Shown here piece after piece: positions 1 through 6,000 of a DNA stretch of 17,209 nt. The notes under the pieces are model-generated. The model worked only from the letters and a program-made list of their open reading frames with translations, was not told where the DNA came from and did no database searches. The translations under genes were made by a program, and so were the position numbers. Position 1 is the stretch's first letter. The number at the start of each line of letters is the position of its first letter. The stretch lies in assembly GCA_030538175.1 (NCBI GenBank), contig JAUNUL010000018.1, forward strand, positions 1 through 17,209, written 5' to 3'. This DNA comes from Propionibacteriaceae bacterium. Lineage in GTDB: Bacteria; Actinomycetota; Actinomycetes; Propionibacteriales; Propionibacteriaceae.

Positions 1-8
1 CGGGCCAG

Positions 9-332
9 TCATAGACCGACGGTGCGTCCACACGTGCAGTCGGTGCACTGACAGTCGGTGCATTCGCACGCACCGCCGACGTGACAGCCACAGATGTGGG
101 CTTCTGTCACGCCGATCAGGCGCAAGCTCAGATCCGGGCCCACGAGCGCATCGGCACCGTCGGTGACTCGGTCGGCGACGTGGTTCAGCCGGTCCGCCCA
201 CGCCCGACAAGAAGCGCAGGCACCGAGGTGCGCATCGAGCTTCCGATCGTCGATAGCGTTCTCCTCGCCATCGAACCGGGCCGAGAGCGCGGCGCGCCAA
301 CGGTCCTGGTCGGGGCAGCGGACGAGCTTCAT
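9..332 (-). CDS. zinc-finger (zf-HC2-like) putative anti-sigma factor with cysteine-rich tail
   Basis: This 107-residue soluble protein has an anti-sigma-type N-terminus. A Cys at residue 6 and the motif HLGACASC (HX3CX2C) match the zf-HC2 fold that typically binds zinc and holds an ECF sigma factor. The last roughly 30 residues are unlike the usual family and contain eight cysteines, mostly as CxC and CxxC (CGCH, CECTDCQCTDCTC), as in metallothioneins. There is no membrane segment, so it should act in the cytoplasm. It diverges from sigC, with start codons 30 bp apart, so it is the natural candidate SigC partner. The ATG at 332 has no Shine-Dalgarno sequence but lies 6 nt after TAAGCT, suggesting a leaderless mRNA. 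The zinc-finger assignment is fairly safe. The anti-SigC role and metal sensing by the tail are inference. Confidence 0.75.
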   Translation of the reverse strand: MKLVRCPDQDRWRAALSARFDGEENAIDDRKLDAHLGACASCRAWADRLNHVADRVTDGADALVGPDLSLRLIGVTEAHICGCHVGGACECTDCQCTDCTCGRTVGL

Positions 333-338
333 GGCGGC

Positions 339-344
339 AGCTTA
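339..344 (-). promoter_or_regulatory. putative -10 element of the anti-sigma gene (leaderless)
   Basis: TAAGCT on the minus strand fits the actinobacterial TANNNT -10 consensus. It ends 6 nt before the ATG at 332, so transcription would start at or next to the start codon. No clear -35 is visible; that region would fall inside the start of sigC. Confidence 0.4.
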
Positions 345-349
345 ACCAC

Positions 350-355
350 TAGTGT
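350..355 (+). promoter_or_regulatory. putative -10 element of sigC (leaderless)
   Basis: TAGTGT fits TANNNT and is followed by exactly 7 nt before the ATG at 363, the classic leaderless arrangement of actinobacteria. No Shine-Dalgarno sequence precedes that ATG. The region where a -35 should lie is inside the start of the divergent anti-sigma gene, and no consensus -35 is seen there. Confidence 0.5.
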
Positions 356-362
356 CGAACCC

Positions 363-950
363 ATGACTCCCCGCCGAGCGCTCGCACGTCCAGGAGCTGC
401 GGGGCGTACGGTCGCGGACGCGAAGATCACCGCCCGGGCCTTGGAGGCTCGTGCGGGGGATCGGCCGGCGCTGGGTGAGTTCATCCGGCTCACTCAGAGC
501 GATGTGTGGCGCTTTGTCGCGCATCTGGCCGGCCAGGATGCGGCGGATGATCTGACCCAGGAGACGTACCTCCGAGCGATGGACGCCCTCCCTTCCTATC
601 GGGGTGAATCGAGCGCACGGGCATGGCTGCTGGCGATTGCGCGGCGTACGGCCGTCGATCACTTCCGCAAAGAGGCCGGCCGCCCCCAAGCCGCGCCAGC
701 GTCGGCTACCGATCAGCTGACGGTTCCGGATGGTTCGGTGCGGATCGAGGTCCAACAGATGCTGGCCTCCCTGGACCCGGTACGCCGGGAAGCGCTCCTG
801 CTGACCCAGGTCTTCGGGTTCAGCTATGCCGAGACCGCCGCAATCACCGGCGTGGCCATCGGCACCGTCCGCTCCCGCGTCGCCCGAGCACGCGCTGAGC
901 TGGTCGATGAATGGTCAGACGCGATCATGGCGTTGCGGTACGCCGGCTGA
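363..950 (+). CDS. sigC: ECF RNA polymerase sigma factor, SigC type
   Basis: This is a 195-residue ECF sigma factor. Region 2 spans about residues 36-107 and contains DDLTQETYLRA and SSARAWLLAIARR, the core-binding and -10-recognition segments. Region 4 spans about 127-180 and contains the helix-turn-helix FGFSYAETAAITGVAIGTVRSRVARAR, quoted here as FSYAETAA...GTVRSRVARA. These segments closely resemble Mycobacterium tuberculosis SigC as I remember it (DVWRFVAxL, DDLTQET, SSARxWLLAIAR, REALLLTQ). The frame stays open upstream to 81, but that extension would overlap the divergent gene and has no sigma homology. The ATG at 363, just after a leaderless -10, is therefore preferred. The direct targets cannot be seen from sequence. 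SigC has been linked to copper acquisition in mycobacteria, which would fit the cysteine-rich neighbour. Confidence 0.9.
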   Translation: MTPRRALARPGAAGRTVADAKITARALEARAGDRPALGEFIRLTQSDVWRFVAHLAGQDAADDLTQETYLRAMDALPSYRGESSARAWLLAIARRTAVDHFRKEAGRPQAAPASATDQLTVPDGSVRIEVQQMLASLDPVRREALLLTQVFGFSYAETAAITGVAIGTVRSRVARARAELVDEWSDAIMALRYAG

Positions 951-999
951 CCCCTCGCGGCGCGTCCTCCCGAGCCTCCGGCCATCGGTGACGGACGTG

Positions 1000-1179
1000 C
1001 CACCGCGAAGGTGACACCCCACCGTGGTTTCCGGCCCCAGGACCGCCATTTCCTGACCTCCCACGCTGGGAGTCACCGACCACGCTGGAATCGAGGTGTT
1101 GGGTGACTTTCGCGGTGGTGGGTGTGCAGGAACCCGCTGAACACGCCGAAGCCGAGGTGGTCAGTGGCTTTCGCGGTGG
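1000..1179. repeat. intergenic repeat cluster (direct and inverted GTGACTTTCGCGGTGG copies)
   Basis: The 256 bp between sigC and the exonuclease gene hold no credible gene but do hold repeats. A 38-nt unit at 1081-1118 recurs at 1142-1179 (period 61, 30 of 38 identical), each ending in CTTTCGCGGTGG. An inverted partner, CCACCGCGAAGGTGAC, lies at 1000-1015. Between them CCACGCTGG occurs at 1061-1069 and 1080-1088, and a perfect hairpin (CTCCCA, loop CGC, TGGGAG) occupies 1058-1072. This resembles a REP-like or miniature element rather than a terminator, since there is no T-run. It has no recognisable transposase or target-site duplication. Confidence 0.6.
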
Positions 1180-1206
1180 CCAGTGTCGCATGCGATGCTG
1201 ACCCCC

Positions 1207-2253
1207 ATGACCCGGACCCTGCTCGCCCTCGACGGCAACTCGGTGCTGCACCGCAGTTTCCATTCGGGCGCGCGAACGGGTTATCGCACCCCCGCCGGCC
1301 GTCCCGGCTGGGCCGTGCGCGGCTTGCTCGATCAGCTTGTGGCCGCCGTCGACCGGTCCGGCGCCGACGCAGTGGTCGTGGGCTTCGATGACCCGGATGC
1401 GTCCGTACGCCGCGAGCGTTGGCCCAATTACAAGGCCCAACGCGCCGACAAGCCGCTGACCCTCACCGACCAGCTGGCCGATGCTGCGGAACTCTTGACC
1501 AACATGGGCATCCCGGTGGTGATCCCACCCGGGCTCGAGGCTGACGATGTCCTGGCCGCGGCCGCCACGACCGCGCGGGAGGCCGGGTGGCAGGCTGTTC
1601 TCGCCACCTCTGACCGCGACGCGTTCGCGCTCATCGACGACACCACCCGTGTGCTGCGCATCATCAACGGCGGCGTCGAGGCGTCGCCGATGCTCACCCC
1701 ACAGCGCCTGGAGATTTTGACCGGGGTGACGCCGCAGCAATACCGCGATCTCGCCGCACTTCGTGGTGATCCGTCGGACAACCTCCCCGGCATCCGCGGG
1801 ATCGGCAAGGTCCTCGGCGCCCGCCTGCTCGCCGAGTTCGGCAGCGGCGAGGCAGTGTTCGCTGACATCAACGCCGGTGGCGAGCGTTGTCGGTCCTGTG
1901 CCGGTCCTTCGGTCACCACCGCTCTCGCCGCCGAGGACGCGTACGCCCGCTGGACCGAGAACCTCGAAGTGATGACCCCGGACCCAAGCACCACCGTTCC
2001 CGGGGACGTGTTCGACACGCGGCTCCCGCTGCCCCCGAAGCCAGTACGCCGCGGGTTCGCCAGTTATGGGCTCTCCGCTCGCCAAGCGTTGCGCATCCTG
2101 TGCGGGGAATACGACCCGGCACCCCACAGCCCGCAGGTCAGCGGCCCCGGTCACCCTGACGGCATGGACGGTTGGCGACCATCGCCTCCCAGCATTCGGA
2201 AGTTCGCCCCTCTGCCGAAGAAGGCGCCCGTGCTGCAGGACACGCTGTTCTAA
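1207..2253 (+). CDS. stand-alone 5'-3' exonuclease (PIN/FEN fold)
   Basis: The 348-residue protein matches the 5'-nuclease domain of DNA polymerase I without a polymerase, as in Rv2090-type proteins. Metal-binding acidic residues of the PIN core are present: D9 in LALDGNS, FDDPD at 60-64, EADD at 111-114, and SDRD at 135-138. The substrate-contact motif RRERWPNYKAQR (68-79) and the helix-3-turn-helix GDPSDNLPGIRGIGK (187-201) are also intact, so it should be active on 5' ends or flaps in replication and repair. A Pro-rich tail (about 301-343) ends in QDTLF, close to the bacterial sliding-clamp-binding consensus. In-frame starts at 1183 (GTG) and 1195 (ATG) exist. 1207 is chosen because the conserved TLLALDG strand follows at once. 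It converges on the small membrane gene 12 bp away. Confidence 0.85.
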   Translation: MTRTLLALDGNSVLHRSFHSGARTGYRTPAGRPGWAVRGLLDQLVAAVDRSGADAVVVGFDDPDASVRRERWPNYKAQRADKPLTLTDQLADAAELLTNMGIPVVIPPGLEADDVLAAAATTAREAGWQAVLATSDRDAFALIDDTTRVLRIINGGVEASPMLTPQRLEILTGVTPQQYRDLAALRGDPSDNLPGIRGIGKVLGARLLAEFGSGEAVFADINAGGERCRSCAGPSVTTALAAEDAYARWTENLEVMTPDPSTTVPGDVFDTRLPLPPKPVRRGFASYGLSARQALRILCGEYDPAPHSPQVSGPGHPDGMDGWRPSPPSIRKFAPLPKKAPVLQDTLF

Positions 2254-2265
2254 TTGCGGATGCGC

Positions 2266-2499
2266 TTAGTGGCCCGCCTTGGTCGCATACCACGGCCGCG
2301 GCACCATCAGCCCAATGAACATGCAGACGATCAGCACCAGACCTGCTGGACCCGTCCCCTTGAAGACAGCTAGGCCAACCAGCAGCGCGATCACCGCCAA
2401 CGGGGGGATCTTGAGCCACCCCAAGCGCGATCCCCTGATCCACCGGAGAGCAAGCCCGGCCGCGAGTCCACCGATGCCATAGATGACGGCTTCCAGCAT
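2266..2499 (-). CDS. small two-helix membrane protein, unknown function
   Basis: I do not recognise this 77-residue protein. It has two hydrophobic stretches: about residues 2-18 (EAVIYGIGGLAAGLALR) and about 33-60 (PPLAVIALLVGLAVF through VCMFIGLMV). A short basic loop (RGSRLGW) separates them, so it is probably a two-helix inner-membrane protein. The frame is open to 2556, but the ATG at 2499 is preferred because AAGGGGG lies at a good distance upstream, and the membrane helix starts right there. It diverges from the racemase-like gene and converges tightly on the exonuclease gene. No function is offered. Confidence 0.65.
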   Translation of the reverse strand: MLEAVIYGIGGLAAGLALRWIRGSRLGWLKIPPLAVIALLVGLAVFKGTGPAGLVLIVCMFIGLMVPRPWYATKAGH

Positions 2500-2682
2500 G
2501 CCTGCCCCCTTCCACGCCAGGATTCCCGAGCGATTCCCGGTCCCATATCGAAACATCTCTCATGTCTCCCGGGGCGGCTGGATCGACTTCCGTTACCCAT
2601 TCGTGACCGGATGGTAAGTTTTGAATCAACGCCCCTCCGCCAACATGACCCGTTGCTCCCCCAGAACGTCGCCCGCGCCCGA

Positions 2683-2688
2683 TAACCT
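2683..2688 (+). promoter_or_regulatory. putative -10 element for a leaderless racemase-like gene
   Basis: TAACCT (within GATAACCTT) fits TANNNT and is followed by exactly 7 nt before the GTG at 2696, the same geometry as sigC. No -35 consensus is visible. The rest of the 196-bp divergent gap (2500-2695) holds only an 11-bp-period duplication of GATTCCCG (2521-2539), of unclear meaning. Confidence 0.5.
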
Positions 2689-2695
2689 TGGGCCC

Positions 2696-3745
2696 GTGAC
2701 TGGGCTGACGCTGACCATCGATTCCAACCGCTGGCACGACCATCTGCGCGGGCTGGCGGAACGTGTGCCCGGGTTGATCCCGGTCGCCAAGGGCAATGGC
2801 TATGGTTTCGGGCTGCCGCGGCTGGCCAAGGAGACAGCGCGGCTGGGTCTGCGTACGCTCGCGGTCGGCACACCGGCCGAGGCCGCGTCGATCCGCGAAC
2901 ACTTCGACGGGGACATCGTCATCCTGCTGCCGTGGGAACCGAACGATCCGCGAGCGGTCGAGCAGGCCCGTGATCCGCGCGTGATCGTCACTGTGTCCCG
3001 GCTGACCGACCTGGAGATCCTGGCCAACTTGGGCGGCGAGCGGCCGCGCGTCTTGGTCGAGGTGCTGACCTCGATGCGCCGCCACGGGCTCGAGGAAGAG
3101 GATCTGCCGGCGGTCGACACGTGGCGGGACCACCTCAACATCGAGGGGTGGACGATCCACCTGCCGATGCGTGACGACAAGGACCACAACCGGATGGAGG
3201 CCGACAAGCTCGGCCGCGCCGCCCTTGAGGTGTTGGACGCCCCGTTGTGGTTCTCCCACCTGCCGACCCAGGACTATCTGGCGATGGCTGCCCGGCTCGG
3301 CGACAACCGGGCCCGGCTGCGGATGGGCACCCAGTTGTGGCTGGGCGAGCCGGCAGCGCTCAAGACCACGGCGACTGTTCTGGACGTGCACCCGATCAAG
3401 CGCGGCCAGCGCGTCGGCTATTGGCAGCGCCCGGCCGGTGGCGATGGTTATGTGGTCGTGGTCTCGGGCGGCACGGCCAACGGCATCGGCCTGGAGGCGC
3501 CGACCTCGGCGAAGACCCTGAAGTCGCGGGCGGTGTCGTTCGCGACCGGCGCACTGGAGGCGGCGGGGCGGGCATTGTCGCCGTACACGATCCTGGGCGA
3601 GAAGCGCTGGTTCGCCGAACCGCCGCACATGCAGTCATCCCTGCTCATCCTGCCGGCGAAGGTCGAGCCACCCAACGTGGGTGATGAGTTGCCGGTGGAT
3701 GTCCGCAACACCATCGCCACGTTCGACCAGGTCGTCTTCGTCTGA
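2696..3745 (+). CDS. alanine racemase-family PLP protein
   Basis: The 349-residue protein has the alanine-racemase layout of a PLP-binding barrel followed by a beta domain. The PLP lysine is K32 in IPVAKGNGYGFG, equivalent to the VVKADAYGHG motif of Alr. LRMGTQLWLG (208-217) matches the phosphate-side RPGIxLYG motif. VGYW (240-243) keeps the tyrosine where Alr has its second catalytic base in a YG motif, but the glycine is changed. The C-terminal half is divergent (EPPHMQSSLLILP). It is thus a paralog of the housekeeping racemase, and its substrate is unknown: alanine, another amino acid, or none. Upstream in-frame ATGs at 2621 and 2645 are passed over for GTG 2696, which follows a leaderless -10 and starts at the conserved LTLTIDSNRW strand. 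It converges on the next gene with 10 bp between stops. Confidence 0.75.
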   Translation: MTGLTLTIDSNRWHDHLRGLAERVPGLIPVAKGNGYGFGLPRLAKETARLGLRTLAVGTPAEAASIREHFDGDIVILLPWEPNDPRAVEQARDPRVIVTVSRLTDLEILANLGGERPRVLVEVLTSMRRHGLEEEDLPAVDTWRDHLNIEGWTIHLPMRDDKDHNRMEADKLGRAALEVLDAPLWFSHLPTQDYLAMAARLGDNRARLRMGTQLWLGEPAALKTTATVLDVHPIKRGQRVGYWQRPAGGDGYVVVVSGGTANGIGLEAPTSAKTLKSRAVSFATGALEAAGRALSPYTILGEKRWFAEPPHMQSSLLILPAKVEPPNVGDELPVDVRNTIATFDQVVFV

Positions 3746-3755
3746 GGCTTCGACG

Positions 3756-5015
3756 TCAGCCACAGGGCATCGGATCGCCCAGTGGCTCAATGCGGTCGAT
3801 CCCGCCCTGGCCGAGGACCATCCGGGCCGCGAGGCGTTCGCATCGGTTCTCACCGTCGGGCTGCAACCGCAGCCACGACACCAGTGTCCCCGTCCCGCTC
3901 GGATCCGGCGCCGCCGCGATCCCGAACGCGTAGCGACCCTGGTGCTCCGCGGTCAAACGTTCTCTGCTCCACTCACCCTTCAACCCCTGAGCCAGTACGC
4001 CGCGCGCCCGATCCCAGTCGCCGGCGTTGAGGGCGCCGAACCATTGCCCGAGCTCTGTGCGGGCAGCCGTGGGTGCGGGACCGCCGACGTTTGTCGCGAT
4101 CTGCGGCCCACCGGCGATCAGGCAGGGCTCCATCGCCGGGGGCATGCCGGTCGGCCCGAGCAGCGGATCGGCGATCGTATCCAGCCCGGCGACGACGAGG
4201 TCGGTCTGATCGTCTGCGACCTGCAGCAGTACGCCCACCAGGTCACCGTCCGCGCCGACGACCGGGGAGCCAGCCAGCCCGGAGTCGAACGCACCGTTCA
4301 TCCTCCGCAGCCCCGGGTGCCGCCCGTCGGGTGATTCGAGGGTGACTCCGGTTTCGGAGATCGTGCCGACCTCGACCTTGGCGCGTCCACGGGCCGGGGA
4401 GGTCGATTCCGTTGTCCAGCCCAAGTACGCCACCTCATCGCCGACCGCCAACTGGCGCGTACCCAACTCAAACGCATGACCCGCCAACCGGGTCTCCGGG
4501 CGCAACAAGGCCAACCCCGAGACGGTGTCGATCTTCGCCACGGTCGCCGGGACCACCCGGTCTCCGGTGAGGACGGCGATGGAGCGGGCCCCGGAAACGG
4601 AGCGGGCGGAGGTCACCAACAACCCGTCGACACCGAACTGGAATGCGGTGCCGACACCCGTCCCGGTGCAGGTCGTGGCGACCACCCGGTGGGTGCCGGA
4701 GGCTGCGACCTTGGCGACCTCTGCGAACGGGCCCGTGTCGGGTCCTTCCATGGGCTCCAACGGGTCGGCGGGCACGGTCGGGCCCCCGGAGGGACCAGCG
4801 GACGCGCCGGGGCTGGGCGGACCAGGCGGTGGGGCGGGGGGCCGGTCCTGGGTGAATCTGATGACAACCGCGGCGCCCACCCCGAGCACGATCGCCAGGA
4901 CGAAGACGCCGAGAACCAGCGCCAGCCGCCGCCCGGTCGGCTTCCCGGGTCCCGGGTTCCCCGGTCCCTGCCCTGGCCCGTTCGCAGCCGACGCCGGCAC
5001 CCCAGCCGAAGTCAC
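3756..5015 (-). CDS. membrane-anchored trypsin-fold pseudoprotease
   Basis: The 419-residue protein has a Gly/Pro-rich cytoplasmic N-terminus (1-29), one membrane helix (31-52), a Pro/Ser/Gly linker (58-95), an HtrA-like protease fold (about 105-285) and an NTF2-like or unassigned C-terminal part (about 318-419, starting LGQWFGALNAGDWDRA). The fold is recognisable by alignment: GLLVTSARSVSGA to the histidine loop, DTVSGLALL to the aspartate loop, and FDSGLAGSPVVGADGDLVGVL (243-263, quoted in part as DSGLAGSPVV) to the serine loop. At all three positions the catalytic residue is lost: His to R138, Asp to G167, Ser to A248. It should therefore bind rather than cut. Four cysteines (116, 298, 392, 418) outside the membrane may form disulfides. 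The GTG start lies 7 nt after the phosphatase stop with GAGG upstream, so the two genes form an operon. Confidence 0.75.
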   Translation of the reverse strand: MTSAGVPASAANGPGQGPGNPGPGKPTGRRLALVLGVFVLAIVLGVGAAVVIRFTQDRPPAPPPGPPSPGASAGPSGGPTVPADPLEPMEGPDTGPFAEVAKVAASGTHRVVATTCTGTGVGTAFQFGVDGLLVTSARSVSGARSIAVLTGDRVVPATVAKIDTVSGLALLRPETRLAGHAFELGTRQLAVGDEVAYLGWTTESTSPARGRAKVEVGTISETGVTLESPDGRHPGLRRMNGAFDSGLAGSPVVGADGDLVGVLLQVADDQTDLVVAGLDTIADPLLGPTGMPPAMEPCLIAGGPQIATNVGGPAPTAARTELGQWFGALNAGDWDRARGVLAQGLKGEWSRERLTAEHQGRYAFGIAAAPDPSGTGTLVSWLRLQPDGENRCERLAARMVLGQGGIDRIEPLGDPMPCG

Positions 5016-5022
5016 GCTGGCC

Positions 5023-5925
5023 TCAGCCCCGCAGCTTGCGGTGCATGGCAGCGGTGTCGGTGTCCGTCCACCCCATCATGGTGAGCATCCGCTCCACGCC
5101 GCCGTGCTCGGAGTCGGCGTACTCCAGGAAAGCCTGCATCGTCTCCGGCTTGGTCAGGTGCGACTCCAGCGGACGACCGGTGAGGTTCTGCCGGTACGTC
5201 TCCGAACCGATCAACCGGTCGATGATGAGCTGCATCCGCTCGCTGGAGGCCGCATAGTCCTCGATCACCGCGCCCGGTTCGGCACCGACGAGCACCAGGG
5301 ACAGCGCGACCGCGGTGCCCGTGCGGTCCTTGCCGGCCGCGCAGTGGACCAGGGCAGCACCCGGGGCGTACGCGATCGCGCGCAGCGCCGCCAGCACCGA
5401 CTCCGGCCGCTCGTTCAGAAACGACAAGTACGTCGATGCGAACTTGTCCTTGACCTGGATGCTCGGCCGATAGCCGTCGAACGGCAGCGCGTTGCCCGGC
5501 AGTTCCTTGCCGTGCGCGTCCACCTGGATGGCCTTGGCTTCGTCCCGGGTGTCGGGCAGGACGTCAGCACCAGCCCCGGAGCCACCGGCACCCGGCGCCT
5601 TGGGCTTGCTCGCGTCATATTGCTCGGGGATGAACGAGTGATGATGGATCCGCACACGGGAGTCGCCGACCAGCGGGCCGGGTCCCTCGTGATGGACCTC
5701 ATAGGTCGAACGCAGGTCGACGATGTCCGTGACCCGCAGCGCCACCAGCCGGTCAATGTCCGCGGCCGTCAGGCCCTGCAGGTTGTCACTGCGCAACAGG
5801 CGTCCGGTGCGGATCAGATCCCCGTCGACGGTCGGCGTACCACCCACGTCGCGCGCATTCACCAACGAATCGAATTCAAGCCACTTCACACCTTTGATCG
5901 TAGACAGGCCGGGTGAACCACGCAT
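5023..5925 (-). CDS. PtpB-like protein tyrosine/lipid phosphatase
   Basis: The 300-residue protein belongs to the Y_phosphatase3 family, which includes M. tuberculosis PtpB. It starts with the family's typical NARDVGG strand and GRLLRSDNLQGLTAADIDRL, quoted in part as RLLRSDNLQGL. The active-site P-loop HCAAGKDRTG spans 194-203, with nucleophile C195, Asp D200 and R201. The AGKDRTG form with Lys and Asp inside the loop is that of PtpB, which acts on phosphotyrosine and phosphoinositides and uses the loop aspartate instead of a WPD loop. Residues about 104-145 form a Gly/Ala/Pro-rich insertion. No signal peptide is evident, so its side of the membrane is uncertain. ATG 5925 is chosen because GAGGG precedes it; the open frame upstream runs into the divergent gene. 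It is first in an operon with the pseudoprotease. Confidence 0.85.
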   Translation of the reverse strand: MRGSPGLSTIKGVKWLEFDSLVNARDVGGTPTVDGDLIRTGRLLRSDNLQGLTAADIDRLVALRVTDIVDLRSTYEVHHEGPGPLVGDSRVRIHHHSFIPEQYDASKPKAPGAGGSGAGADVLPDTRDEAKAIQVDAHGKELPGNALPFDGYRPSIQVKDKFASTYLSFLNERPESVLAALRAIAYAPGAALVHCAAGKDRTGTAVALSLVLVGAEPGAVIEDYAASSERMQLIIDRLIGSETYRQNLTGRPLESHLTKPETMQAFLEYADSEHGGVERMLTMMGWTDTDTAAMHRKLRG

Positions 5926-5947
5926 GACGGTCCCGCCCTCGGCGCGC

Positions 5948-5968
5948 CACCGGCACGTGGTGCCGGTG
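5948..5968. promoter_or_regulatory. perfect 9-3-9 inverted repeat between divergent genes
   Basis: CACCGGCAC, spacer GTG, then GTGCCGGTG form a perfect inverted repeat. It lies 22 bp upstream of the phosphatase start and 32 bp upstream of the DUF2079 start, in a gap of only 75 bp. It could be an operator shared by both promoters or a stem-loop in one 5' leader. There is no T-run to make it a terminator. Confidence 0.5.
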
Positions 5969-6000
5969 ATGTCGGGGTCAGACGTGGTTGAGTTGGGCTG

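Noticed and set aside
81..362. N-terminal extension of sigC
   Set aside because: The frame is open, but the extension has no sigma homology and overlaps the divergent anti-sigma gene. ATG 363 sits at leaderless distance from a -10.
1058..1072. Hairpin as a sigC terminator
   Set aside because: The stem is perfect but only 6 bp, has no following T-run on either strand, and lies among repeats 108 bp past the stop.
925..2154. Minus-strand open frame of 409 codons opposite the exonuclease
   Set aside because: It is antisense to a conserved 5'-nuclease with all metal ligands, and it spans the intergenic repeats.
2138..3628. Minus-strand open frame of 496 codons opposite the racemase-like gene
   Set aside because: Shadow frame. 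It also overlaps the small membrane gene, which has its own Shine-Dalgarno sequence and helices.
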